Below are positions 48,361 through 56,754 of a DNA stretch of 64,000 bases, piece by piece. The translations under genes and the position numbers were made by a program. Each line of letters begins with the position of its first letter. Positions within the stretch are counted from its first letter, which is position 1. The notes under the pieces were generated by a model. It was given only the letters and a program-made list of their open reading frames with translations, did not search any database and was not told the origin of the DNA. Source of the stretch: an uncultured Pelagibacteraceae bacterium (GTDB taxonomy: Bacteria > Pseudomonadota > Alphaproteobacteria > Pelagibacterales > Pelagibacteraceae); NCBI GenBank assembly GCA_902539445.1, contig CACBIY010000005.1, positions 1-64,000 of the forward strand. Reading direction: 5' to 3'.

Positions 48361-49752
48361 ATGAATATTATAATTTGTGGTGCTGGAAGGGTAGGTTTCA
48401 CTATAGCTAAATTGCTTAGTGAACAAGGTCATTCCATTACTGTAATTGATCAATCAAGCGATGACATACAAAAAATTAATGACTCACTCGATGTTAAAGC
48501 AATCGTTGGTAAAGCAACCTTTCCATCAATACTTGAGAAAGCAAATGCTGCTGAGACCGATATGATAATAGCAGTCACCAGAAATGATGAAATAAATATG
48601 TTAATTTGTCAAATAGCATTCTCTATTTTTAATATTCCAAAAAAAATTGCTAGAATAAGATCTCAAGATTACCTAAATCCAAAATTTACTAGAGTTTATA
48701 ATAAAGAAAACTTACCAATTGATGTGATAATTTCACCTGAAATTGAAATCGCAAGATCGATACAAAGAAAATTAGAGGCACCAGGAGCCCTAGATAGTGT
48801 TCCATTTGCGGAAAATCAAATCAGGCTTTTAGAAATATTGATTAAAGACAATTGTAAACTAATTGGTTTAAAACTTAATGAACTAACAAATAAATTTCCA
48901 AACTTGGATGCAAATATAATTGCAATTATTAGAGGAGATAAATCTTTTATTCCAAAAAAAAGTGATCAAATAAAAGAAAATGACAAAATTTATGTAATAA
49001 TCAATTCTTCACAAATGGCAGAAACTTTAGAAGCCTTTGGTCACTCTGAAAAAATATCTAAAAAAATTTTGATTATTGGAGGTGGAAATATTGGTTACAA
49101 CCTCGCTAAAAATATCGAAGATTCATTAGAAGGTGTAAGAGTTAAGATTGTAGAAAAAGATAAATTACGATCCGAATATCTTGCAAATGAATTAAATAAT
49201 ACGATTGTAATAAACGGAAATGGATTAGACGAGGAAGTTTTATCTGAGGCAAATCTAGATGAAGCAGAAACTGTTTTAGCACTTACTAATGATGATGAAG
49301 ATAATTTAATGGTTAGTGTCCTCGTTGAAAAATTTGCTAAAGATCAAAAAGACGTTGAGGATAAAAGAACAATGGCTTTAATTAATAAACCAAATTATTC
49401 TTTGTTACAGTCATCTTTAAAAATTGATGACTTGATTGATCCTAGAATGAATACAGTCTCTAGTATTTTAAAACATATTCATAAGGGAACTATCGAGAAT
49501 GCTTATACAATATCTAATGGCGAGTATGAAGTAATTGAGGCAGAGATAATTGAGTCATCAGAATTAATTAATAAAGAATTAAAAAATTCAAATTTACCAG
49601 ATGAAATAAGAATTGGTGCTGTTTTAAGAGACAAGAAAGTAATTATCCCGAAATCTGATTTCATTTTTCAAAAAGACGATCAGATTGTTTTAATTGTAAA
49701 AAAAGACACAGTCGGAGTGGTAGAAAATCTTTTTAGGCTTAGCTCTGTTTAA
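48361..49752 (+). CDS. trkA: Trk potassium uptake regulatory protein TrkA
   Basis: 463-residue peripheral membrane protein that gates the TrkH channel. It is a tandem of two RCK units: Rossmann motifs GAGRVGFTIAKLL (residues 5-17) and GGGNIGYNLAKNI (about 240-252), each followed by a TrkA-C domain (about 150-225 and 375-460). NAD(H)/ATP binding is expected from the family. The order ntrX-trkA is conserved in alphaproteobacteria. It starts one base after ntrX; trkH follows 4 bases after its stop. Confidence 0.95.
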   Translation: MNIIICGAGRVGFTIAKLLSEQGHSITVIDQSSDDIQKINDSLDVKAIVGKATFPSILEKANAAETDMIIAVTRNDEINMLICQIAFSIFNIPKKIARIRSQDYLNPKFTRVYNKENLPIDVIISPEIEIARSIQRKLEAPGALDSVPFAENQIRLLEILIKDNCKLIGLKLNELTNKFPNLDANIIAIIRGDKSFIPKKSDQIKENDKIYVIINSSQMAETLEAFGHSEKISKKILIIGGGNIGYNLAKNIEDSLEGVRVKIVEKDKLRSEYLANELNNTIVINGNGLDEEVLSEANLDEAETVLALTNDDEDNLMVSVLVEKFAKDQKDVEDKRTMALINKPNYSLLQSSLKIDDLIDPRMNTVSSILKHIHKGTIENAYTISNGEYEVIEAEIIESSELINKELKNSNLPDEIRIGAVLRDKKVIIPKSDFIFQKDDQIVLIVKKDTVGVVENLFRLSSV

Positions 49753-49756
49753 CTGA

Positions 49757-51163
49757 ATGTTTAAATTACAGATCAAATATTTAAGTTTCTTTTTCGGTAT
49801 TATTTCAATACTTTCTTTTTTCAATATTCTTTATTCTTACTATTTTAATCTATATTTAAATTTAGATACTTATTATTTTACTTTAGCAACATCATTAATC
49901 TTATTTATAGTTTTATTCAAATTTGGAAAATATGATTTTAAGTCTAATATTTTTGATAAAATATTAACTATTTTTTTAGGTTATCTATTAATACCATTAG
50001 TTTTATCAATTCCATTTCATTTCAGTATTTATAATTTAACTTTTTCTAACTCTTTTTTTGAAGCAATATCAGGATTTACTTCTACCGGTTTCACAGTTTT
50101 TGATAATATAAAACTAATTGATCAAAGTCTCATTATCTGGAGATCATCAACCCAATGGATAGGTGGTCTTTATTTCCTTTTTTCAATAATCTATTTAATA
50201 GATATTTATGACGATAGTTTTAAAAAAACTTTGACGAATTATATATCTTTTAATAGTTCAGAAATTTTAAAACAAGCAGCTAAAATTTTTATTTTATACA
50301 CGTCATTGACAATATTAATATTTATAATTTTGAATATTTTTTCTATAAGAATATTTGACTCATTAAATTTAGCCTTAACAATAATTTCATCAGGTGGTTT
50401 TTTACCGGTCAATGAATTATCAATGATAATTAAAGAAAATGTTCAAATCATTATATTTTCTTTATTAATGTTGTTTTCTTTTTTCAGTCTTTTTTTCTCA
50501 TATAATTTGATATTTTTAAGAAAAAAAAATGTTAATTTTTTTTATGAGGATCTACACTTATTTGCTTATTTAGTAGTCGTAGTAACTATATTTTTTCTTT
50601 TTTTTAGTTTCAATTATGATTTTTTTATTAATCTTTTTGCAATAATTAGCAGTATGACAAATATTGGTTTTTCATTAAATCCAGGTCAAGAAAATTTAAA
50701 CTTTATATATTTAATCTTAGTTATTATAGGGGGTTCTTTTTTTTCAACAAGTTCTGGTTTAAGATTTATTAAAATTTATTCATTATTTAAATTTTCTTTA
50801 AATCAAATTTTATCTTTTAGCAGACCTAAAAATGTTTTTATGAATAAGTTAATATTTACAAAAATTAACTTTAATCTTTATGAAATAAATAAATATTTTT
50901 TAACAATAATAATATTCATCTTATCTTTATTTATATTAACTTCATTATTAAGTTTAAGTGGCATAACATTTGTAGATTCATTTAAATTGTCGATTTTAAC
51001 TCTGATGAATACTGTTAATTCCTCAATCTATGGTTTAAAAGAATTTGATTTTTATAACCTTCAATTGTTTAGCAAATATTGTCTTATTTTCTTTATGATT
51101 GTAGGTCGGATAGAGTTATTAACAATTTTACTTTTAATAAAAAAATTCCTTTTTAAAAATTAA
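49757..51163 (+). CDS. trkH: Trk potassium transporter membrane subunit TrkH
   Basis: 468-residue channel-like K+ transporter with four membrane-pore-membrane repeats. The selectivity-filter glycines are visible in SGFTSTGFTVFD, SSGGFLP and MTNIGFSLNP; the fourth repeat (LMNTVNSS) is degenerate. Extreme Phe/Ile/Leu/Asn use reflects the AT-rich genome. It depends on TrkA encoded immediately upstream. No terminator is obvious before the tRNA gene 32 bases downstream. Confidence 0.92.
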   Translation: MFKLQIKYLSFFFGIISILSFFNILYSYYFNLYLNLDTYYFTLATSLILFIVLFKFGKYDFKSNIFDKILTIFLGYLLIPLVLSIPFHFSIYNLTFSNSFFEAISGFTSTGFTVFDNIKLIDQSLIIWRSSTQWIGGLYFLFSIIYLIDIYDDSFKKTLTNYISFNSSEILKQAAKIFILYTSLTILIFIILNIFSIRIFDSLNLALTIISSGGFLPVNELSMIIKENVQIIIFSLLMLFSFFSLFFSYNLIFLRKKNVNFFYEDLHLFAYLVVVVTIFFLFFSFNYDFFINLFAIISSMTNIGFSLNPGQENLNFIYLILVIIGGSFFSTSSGLRFIKIYSLFKFSLNQILSFSRPKNVFMNKLIFTKINFNLYEINKYFLTIIIFILSLFILTSLLSLSGITFVDSFKLSILTLMNTVNSSIYGLKEFDFYNLQLFSKYCLIFFMIVGRIELLTILLLIKKFLFKN

Positions 51164-51195
51164 GTTATTATTGTATATGTAAGATTAATTTTGAT

Positions 51196-51272
51196 GCGCC
51201 CTTAGCTCAGCTGGATAGAGCATCGGTTTTCTAAACCGAGGGTCGTAGGTTCGAATCCTTCAGGGCGCGCCA
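51196..51272 (+). tRNA. tRNA-Arg (anticodon UCU)
   Basis: A complete 77-base cloverleaf. The acceptor GCGCCCT (51196-51202) pairs with AGGGCGC (51262-51268), then discriminator G and an encoded CCA (51270-51272). The D arm GCTC/GAGC, anticodon stem TCGGT/ACCGA with anticodon TCT at 51230-51232, and TTCGAAT T-loop are all intact. It reads AGA/AGG codons; AGA is the dominant arginine codon in this window. Confidence 0.97.
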
Positions 51273-51294
51273 GACATCATTTTAACTGCAATTT

Positions 51295-51303
51295 TGATAT
51301 AAT
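51295..51303 (+). promoter_or_regulatory. Extended -10 promoter candidate for aapJ
   Basis: TGATATAAT is a perfect extended -10 element (TGN-TATAAT). No good -35 is found at normal distance, which extended -10 promoters tolerate. Transcription would begin near 51310, leaving a leader of about 135 bases before aapJ, long for this compact genome. Read-through from the upstream tRNA is an alternative. Confidence 0.5.
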
Positions 51304-51389
51304 TATTATCTTGACTAGAATTTCACTGGGTCGAAAATTTCAACAAATTCCTCTTGAAGAGTATTTTTGAACATGCTTAAATTATGAAT

Positions 51390-51426
51390 ATTCAAAAGTA
51401 ATTTTGAATTATTTGTTAACAAATAA
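51390..51426 (+). promoter_or_regulatory. Two adjacent inverted repeats in the aapJ leader
   Basis: ATTCAAAA (51390-51397) and TTTTGAAT (51402-51409) form an 8-base inverted repeat with a 4-base spacer. It is followed at once by TTATTTGTTAACAAATAA (51409-51426), a perfect 18-base palindrome. The ribosome binding site AGGAAG is at 51436-51441. The pair could be operators for a dimeric regulator or RNA hairpins that stabilise or control the abundant aapJ message. Repeats are seen directly; role unknown. Confidence 0.5.
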
Positions 51427-51445
51427 ATAAACAATAGGAAGAAAT

Positions 51446-52486
51446 ATGTTTAAATACTTAAAACAATTAACTTCTTTAGTTGCTATGGTAGCTGTGTTGT
51501 TCACTTTTACAACAGAGTCTATGGCTGCTAAAAAATCTAAAACACTTAAAAACACTCAAAAGAAGGGTTTTGTAAGATGTGGAGTATCTCAAGGTCTTCC
51601 AGGATTTTCTAATGCTGATGCTGCAGGAAATTGGACTGGTATTGACGTTGATGTATGTAGAGCAGTAGCTGCTGCAGTACTAGGTGATGCAAACAAAGTT
51701 AAGTTTACACCACTAAGTGCTAAAGAAAGGTTTACAGCTTTAACTTCTGGTGAGATTGATATCTTATCAAGAAACACAACTTGGACTCTTTCTAGAGATG
51801 CTGATATCGGACTTACATTCGTTGGAGTAAATTTCTACGATGGCCAAGGTTTTATGGTAAGAAAAAGTTCTGGTATTACTTCAACAAGCCAATTCAAAGA
51901 TGGTATCTCAGCTTGTACTAACATTGGTACAACTACTGAGTTAAATATGAGAGACTTCTTTAATTCTAAAGGAATCAAATATGAACCAGTTGCTTTTGAA
52001 AAAGCTGATGAAGTTGTAGCCGCTTATGATGCAGGTAGATGTGATACTTACACTACTGATAAATCTGGTCTTGCTGCACAGAGAACAAAAATGTCTAATC
52101 CAGATGAACACATTGTGTTACCTGAAACTGTTTCAAAGGAGCCATTAGGTCCTGTTGTGAGACAAGGTGATTCTGTGTGGGAAGATATCGTAAGATGGTC
52201 ATTAAATACAATGATCGAAGCAGAAGAATACGGTATTACATCAGCAAATGCAGATATGATGAAAACTTCTGATAACCCAGCTATCAAAAGATTAGTTGGA
52301 GCAGAAGGTGAATTAGGTGCTGCTTTTGGTCTAGATAACGACTGGAGTCTAAGAATTATCAAGCAAGTTGGTAATTATGGTGAAAGCTATAAAAGAAATA
52401 TAGCTGACACTGGAATTTTACCTGATAGAGGTCCAAATGAATTATGGACTAAGGGCGGAATTCTTTACGTACCACCTGCAAGATAA
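51446..52486 (+). CDS. aapJ: General L-amino acid ABC transporter substrate-binding protein
   Basis: 346-residue periplasmic binding protein. The signal peptide is residues 1-27 (ending SMA), followed by two alpha/beta lobes with KGFVRCGVSQGLPGFS, WTGIDVDVCRAVAAAV, SRNTTWTLSRDADIGLTF and YTTDKSGLA, closely matching AapJ/YhdW. Codon choice is less AT-extreme than in neighbours and there is a good ribosome binding site, both suggesting high expression. A strong terminator follows the gene before the permeases. In SAR11 this class is reported to rise under nitrogen limitation, as I recall. Confidence 0.95.
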   Translation: MFKYLKQLTSLVAMVAVLFTFTTESMAAKKSKTLKNTQKKGFVRCGVSQGLPGFSNADAAGNWTGIDVDVCRAVAAAVLGDANKVKFTPLSAKERFTALTSGEIDILSRNTTWTLSRDADIGLTFVGVNFYDGQGFMVRKSSGITSTSQFKDGISACTNIGTTTELNMRDFFNSKGIKYEPVAFEKADEVVAAYDAGRCDTYTTDKSGLAAQRTKMSNPDEHIVLPETVSKEPLGPVVRQGDSVWEDIVRWSLNTMIEAEEYGITSANADMMKTSDNPAIKRLVGAEGELGAAFGLDNDWSLRIIKQVGNYGESYKRNIADTGILPDRGPNELWTKGGILYVPPAR

Positions 52487-52504
52487 TTGCATATTTAAAT
52501 GATT

Positions 52505-52537
52505 AAAAAGGGCTAGATTTTTCTAGCCCTTTTTTTT
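52505..52537 (+). terminator. Intrinsic terminator between aapJ and aapQ
   Basis: AAAAAGGGCTAGA (52505-52517) and TCTAGCCCTTTTT (52522-52534) make a 13-pair stem with a TTTT loop, continuing into a run of eight T (through 52537). This is a textbook Rho-independent terminator. It lies 19 bases past the aapJ stop and 25 bases before aapQ, so most transcripts would end after the binding protein, leaving lower permease expression by read-through. Confidence 0.93.
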
Positions 52538-52561
52538 ATAAGCTTCTATATTATTTCCATC

Positions 52562-53713
52562 GTGAATTTTAAACTTAAAGATATTGTTCCACAGTTAATT
52601 ACAGTTACTGCTGTTGTATTAGTCTTTGGTTTTTTTACCTACAATGCTCAGATTAATATGGAAAATAGAGGGATTGATTTTGGTTATGGGTTTTTATCAC
52701 AAGAATCTTCTTTCGATGTACAATTTTCATTAATAGAGTACGATGGTTCACATTCATATTTTAGAGCTTATTTAGTCGGGTTATTAAATACGATTCTAGT
52801 TTCAGTTATTGGGATTATAATTGCAACCATTCTTGGTGTAATAGTTGGTGTAGCAAGGTTATCCCCTAATTATCTCATAAATAAATTCGCTGCCTTTTAT
52901 GTTGAGTTTTTTAGAAATATTCCATTACTGCTTCAAATATTTTTTTGGTATTTTGCTGCGTTAAGAGCCTTACCGCTTCCACAAGATGCAGAAGCAATTT
53001 TTGGTGTTTTTTACTTAACCATTAAAGGTCTTTATGTTCCAGCTTTTATTTGGCAAAATTTTAGTGTTTTCTTTTATTCAATAGTTGCAGCAATAATTGC
53101 TATAATTGTTATTCGTATTCATGCTAAGAAAGTTCAAGAAAATCAAGGAAAACAAATACCAGTATTTTTGATATCAATAGGGTTAATATTTATTTTACCT
53201 CTTTTAAGTTTTTTAATTGGTGGAGTAGGTATTTCATTTGAAGTTCCTGTTTTAAAACAATTAGCTACAACATCTTTCATATATGAGGGAGGAGTAAGTT
53301 TACCTCCAGAATTGATAGCTCTTACTTTATCTTTATCTCTTTACACAGCTACTTTTATTGCAGAATGTGTAAGAGCAGGAATTCAAGGTGTAGGTAAAGG
53401 ACAAAAAGAGGCTGCTGCATCTATAGGATTAACTCCAAATCAGGTGCTTAAACTTGTAATTATGCCTCAAGCTTTAAGAATAATAATTCCACCAACAACA
53501 AACCAATATTTAAATTTAACAAAAAACTCTTCATTAGCAGCGGCTATTGCCTATCCAGATTTGGTTTTAGTTTTTGCAGGGACTGCTTTAATGCAAACTG
53601 GTAAGGCTATTGAAATAGTTTCAATAACTATGTTTACCTATTTAACTTTAAGTATTTCAATTTCACTTTTAATGAATTGGTATAATAAAAAAATCGCCAT
53701 ACAGGAAAAATGA
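52562..53713 (+). CDS. aapQ: General L-amino acid ABC transporter permease AapQ
   Basis: 383-residue inner-membrane permease. The start is GTG at 52562, giving NFKLKDIVPQLI. Helices occur at about 13-31, 82-105, 155-185, 200-225 and onward; the transport domain contains VEFFRNIPLLLQIFFWYF and the cytoplasmic EAA loop ECVRAGIQGVGKGQKEAAAS. Length is close to known AapQ (about 400). It overlaps aapM by 4 bases. Confidence 0.94.
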   Translation: MNFKLKDIVPQLITVTAVVLVFGFFTYNAQINMENRGIDFGYGFLSQESSFDVQFSLIEYDGSHSYFRAYLVGLLNTILVSVIGIIIATILGVIVGVARLSPNYLINKFAAFYVEFFRNIPLLLQIFFWYFAALRALPLPQDAEAIFGVFYLTIKGLYVPAFIWQNFSVFFYSIVAAIIAIIVIRIHAKKVQENQGKQIPVFLISIGLIFILPLLSFLIGGVGISFEVPVLKQLATTSFIYEGGVSLPPELIALTLSLSLYTATFIAECVRAGIQGVGKGQKEAAASIGLTPNQVLKLVIMPQALRIIIPPTTNQYLNLTKNSSLAAAIAYPDLVLVFAGTALMQTGKAIEIVSITMFTYLTLSISISLLMNWYNKKIAIQEK

Positions 53714-55155
53714 TGTCAAAAATAAATTTTTTAAAACCTGATAAAAATAATCTAAATACTTTCTTATACTTAGGTTCTTTTTTATTTTTTATTAGTGTAT
53801 TAGATGTTTTCATTAATTCGTTTTTTAGTTTAAATTTAACTAGTTTCTTACCTGGTTTTTTAAGTTTTTTATTACCATTAATATTAGGTTTTATTGGACT
53901 TTATTTCATAAGGATAGAATTTAGCGGAATAAAACAATTAGATCTTTTAAATAAACATATAAATACCAACAACTTTAATGCAGTTCTGTCATTGCTAATT
54001 ATATTTGTTATTATCAAATCTCTTCCACCTATTCTTAGTTGGTTTGTAATAGATGCTAGTTTCGCAGGTGATACCAAAGATGTTTGTACTGGTTCAGGAG
54101 CTTGTTGGACATATATTAAAGTTTGGATGAGAAGATTTATGTATGGAATGTACCCAAATGCTGAGCAATGGAGAATAAATTTATCATTTATAGCCTTAGT
54201 ATTAATGGGTTCAGTTGGTTATTTTGCAACTGACAGATTTAAGAAATATTTAACACTTTACTATGTTGTTATTTATCCTCTGATTGCATTTTTATTTATC
54301 TTTTTCTTTATATCTGGTGGTCCTGTATTTTTTGATTTTTCATATGGGATCATTGCGGCTATTTTATCTATTATTTTAGGATTTTTTATCCCCGCTAAAT
54401 ATAAATTCTATTATTTTTTAATTGTACCTTTAGCTCTTTATATAACTTTAAAGTATTTTATATTTTTTGAGGAGTATGTTGAGCTAGGTAAATTAGATGG
54501 TTTAAATTGGGTTGAAACTGGAGCTTGGGGAGGATTATCTTTAACTTTTATAATATCTTTTTTCTGCTTAATTTTTTGTTTTCCAATAGGAATGGCTTTT
54601 GCTTTAGGTAGAAGATCAAATTTTCCTCTAATTAGATATATTTCGGTTGGCTTTATTGAATTTTGGAGAGGTGTACCTTTAATAACAGTTCTATTTATGT
54701 CAGCAGTAATGTTTCCGATGTTTTTACCAGAGGATTTCTTCATTGATAAATTAGTAAGAGCAATTATTGCGATTTCATTATTTGAAGCTGCTTACGTTGC
54801 AGAAGTTATACGTGGTGGTCTACAAGCTTTACCAAGAGGTCAATACGAGGCAGCAAAATCTTTAGGTATGGGATATTGGAAAATGCACATATTTGTGATA
54901 CTTCCGCAAGCACTAAAATTAGTAATCCCAGGAATTGCAAATACATTTTTAGCCTTGGTTAAAGATACACCTTTAATATTTGTTGTAGGTCTATTAGAAA
55001 TAGTTGGAATGTTAAATTTAGCAAAAACTAATCCAAAATGGTTAGGTTTTGCAATGGAAGGATATGTTTTTGCAGCAATAATTTTCTGGATTATTTGTTA
55101 TGCAATGAGTAAATATAGCTATAATTTAGAGCAAAAATATAAAACAGATAGATAA
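53710..55155 (+). CDS. aapM: General L-amino acid ABC transporter permease AapM
   Basis: 481-residue partner permease. Helical C-terminal domain motifs are [17 protein letters not shown] and the EAA loop [24 protein letters not shown]. The AapM-specific extracytoplasmic [20 protein letters not shown] segment (about residue 120) is present. It is about 100 residues longer than AapM of rhizobia (about 384), with an extra N-terminal hydrophobic region and additional mid-protein helices. Two consecutive-codon ATGs (53710 and 53713) are possible starts. Confidence 0.92.
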   Translation: MMSKINFLKPDKNNLNTFLYLGSFLFFISVLDVFINSFFSLNLTSFLPGFLSFLLPLILGFIGLYFIRIEFSGIKQLDLLNKHINTNNFNAVLSLLIIFVIIKSLPPILSWFVIDASFAGDTKDVCTGSGACWTYIKVWMRRFMYGMYPNAEQWRINLSFIALVLMGSVGYFATDRFKKYLTLYYVVIYPLIAFLFIFFFISGGPVFFDFSYGIIAAILSIILGFFIPAKYKFYYFLIVPLALYITLKYFIFFEEYVELGKLDGLNWVETGAWGGLSLTFIISFFCLIFCFPIGMAFALGRRSNFPLIRYISVGFIEFWRGVPLITVLFMSAVMFPMFLPEDFFIDKLVRAIIAISLFEAAYVAEVIRGGLQALPRGQYEAAKSLGMGYWKMHIFVILPQALKLVIPGIANTFLALVKDTPLIFVVGLLEIVGMLNLAKTNPKWLGFAMEGYVFAAIIFWIICYAMSKYSYNLEQKYKTDR

Positions 55156-55160
55156 GAATT

Positions 55161-55895
55161 ATGTCAGATAGCATCATCCAAATTAACAATATGAACAAAT
55201 GGTTTGGTGATTTTCAGGTTTTAAAAAAAATTAATTTAGAAGTTAAACCAAAAGAAAAAATTGTTGTATGTGGTCCATCGGGATCTGGAAAGTCAACTTT
55301 GATTAGATGTATCAATAGATTAGAAGAGCATCAAGAAGGAAATATTATTGTTGATGGCACTGAGTTAACAGAGGATACAAAAAATATTGAGCAAATAAGA
55401 GCTGAAGTTGGAATGGTATTCCAACAATTTAATTTATTTCCTCATTTATCAATTTTAGATAATTGTACATTAGCTCCTATTTGGGTAAAAAAAATGCCAA
55501 AGAAAGAAGCGGAAGAACTAGCATTAAAACATTTAGAAAGAGTTCAAATTCTTGATCAAGCACAAAAATATCCAGGTCAATTATCTGGAGGACAACAGCA
55601 AAGAGCTGCAATAGCAAGAGCTTTATGTATGGAGCCAAAAATAATGCTTTTTGATGAACCTACATCAGCTTTAGACCCAGAAATGATTAAAGAAGTGCTT
55701 GATGTAATGGTAAATCTTGCAAAACAAGGTATGACTATGATTGTTGTAACTCACGAAATGGGTTTTGCTAAAGAAGTTGCTGATCAAATGATATTTATGG
55801 ATGAGGGAATGATAGTAGAAAAAGCGGATACTAAGGAATTTTTTGCTAATCCTAAGAGTGATAGGACTAAACTTTTTCTGAGCCAGATACTATAG
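55161..55895 (+). CDS. aapP: General L-amino acid ABC transporter ATPase AapP
   Basis: 244-residue ABC ATPase of the polar amino-acid uptake family. Walker A is GPSGSGKS (residues 38-45), then the Q loop in [18 protein letters not shown], signature [15 protein letters not shown] and Walker [14 protein letters not shown], and [14 protein letters not shown] with the switch histidine. It ends the aapJQMP operon. A weak imperfect hairpin follows, without a T-run. Confidence 0.96.
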   Translation: MSDSIIQINNMNKWFGDFQVLKKINLEVKPKEKIVVCGPSGSGKSTLIRCINRLEEHQEGNIIVDGTELTEDTKNIEQIRAEVGMVFQQFNLFPHLSILDNCTLAPIWVKKMPKKEAEELALKHLERVQILDQAQKYPGQLSGGQQQRAAIARALCMEPKIMLFDEPTSALDPEMIKEVLDVMVNLAKQGMTMIVVTHEMGFAKEVADQMIFMDEGMIVEKADTKEFFANPKSDRTKLFLSQIL

Positions 55896-55944
55896 ATACC
55901 AGTAATTTCAAGGAATATTTATCAAAATATCCCTCAAGTATTGC

Positions 55945-55974
55945 TTGACATATTTTTGAAATAGCAGGTATTTC
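55945..55974 (+). promoter_or_regulatory. Candidate promoter of the XRE regulator
   Basis: A perfect TTGACA (55945-55950) is followed after 18 bases by TATTTC (55969-55974). Perfect -35 hexamers are uncommon here, and this lies in the 164-base gap before the regulator gene. The -10 match is only moderate. A strong ribosome binding site (GAGGGG at 56049-56054) precedes the ATG. Confidence 0.4.
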
Positions 55975-56059
55975 CAAAAAAATAAAAAAATAATATTGTT
56001 GCAGTAAAGTTTAAAAACTTGTTCAATCTGTTTTTAATAAAAAATTAAGAGGGGTCTTA

Positions 56060-56428
56060 ATGGAGGATAATTTTAATAAGCATTTAGGCAATAAGCTTAA
56101 GCTTAGAAGGTTAGCTTTAGGTTTAACACAAACAAAAGTAGCAAAAGCAATCAATGTCACATTTCAACAAATACAAAAGTACGAAAAAGGTACTAACGGA
56201 GTTAGTTCGATAAGATTATTACAGTTATCAAATTATCTTAAAGTTCCAATAAACTATTTCTTTGAAGATTTTTCAGAATACTTAGTTAATTTAGAAAAAT
56301 CTCAAGAGGGTCATATGAATGTGAATTATAATTTTTTAGTTAAGTTATATTCTGAACTTAATTCTGATCAAAAGTTAAAATTTAATAAATCGTTACAGGT
56401 TTCAAATAATATTTCAAAAGTTGGGTAA
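56060..56428 (+). CDS. Small XRE-family helix-turn-helix regulator
   Basis: 122-residue protein with an N-terminal Cro/CI-type HTH (about residues 8-65): KLKLRRLALGLTQTKVAKAI, then VTFQQIQKYEKGTNGVSSIR. This matches a regulator family widespread in alphaproteobacteria, in which one XRE domain is followed by a short helical tail (here 66-122) that may mediate oligomerisation. The target genes are unknown. It stands alone between the aap operon and two convergent tRNA genes; its stop is 4 bases from the tRNA-Asn 3' end. Confidence 0.88.
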   Translation: MEDNFNKHLGNKLKLRRLALGLTQTKVAKAINVTFQQIQKYEKGTNGVSSIRLLQLSNYLKVPINYFFEDFSEYLVNLEKSQEGHMNVNYNFLVKLYSELNSDQKLKFNKSLQVSNNISKVG

Positions 56429-56432
56429 AATT

Positions 56433-56508
56433 TGGCTCCTCGGGCAGGACTCGAACCTGCGACCAATTGATTAACAGTCAACTGCTCTACCAACTGAGCT
56501 ACCGAGGA
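56433..56508 (-). tRNA. tRNA-Asn (anticodon GUU)
   Basis: A 76-base cloverleaf on the minus strand including encoded CCA (plus-strand TGG at 56433-56435). The acceptor TCCTCGG/CCGAGGA, D arm GCTC/GAGC, anticodon loop CTGTTAA with GTT, and T arm around GTTCGAGTC are intact. Probably co-transcribed downstream of tRNA-Cys. Confidence 0.97.
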
Positions 56509-56557
56509 ATGTAAAAAGCAAACTTACTTTTTTTTTTAACTAAAACAAGATTTTTTT

Positions 56558-56631
56558 TGGAGGCAACGCCCGGAATCGAACCGGGATACAAGGATTTGCA
56601 ATCCTCTGCGTAACCATTCCGCCACGTTGCC
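56558..56631 (-). tRNA. tRNA-Cys (anticodon GCA)
   Basis: A 74-base cloverleaf on the minus strand including encoded CCA (TGG at 56558-56560 on the plus strand). Acceptor GGCAACG pairs with CGTTGCC, discriminator U, anticodon loop TTGCAAA with GCA, T arm with GGTTCGATTCC. It lies 49 bases upstream of tRNA-Asn and divergent from valS. Confidence 0.97.
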
Positions 56632-56754
56632 TTATGTTTTAGATGATAGCTACATCAGTTTTATATAAAATTTTTAGAATTAGTCTATCAAATAACGTTT
56701 TAATTTGATTATTGTTAATTTAGATTAATAAATTATAAACTAACTATATCCAAG

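Noticed and set aside
51311-51339. TTGACT-based promoter for aapJ
   Set aside because: No acceptable -10 hexamer lies 16-18 bases downstream; the extended -10 at 51295 is the better candidate.
55912-55932. Imperfect hairpin after aapP as a terminator
   Set aside because: The stem GGAATATTT/AAATATCC needs a bulge, and no T-run follows, so I do not call it a terminator.
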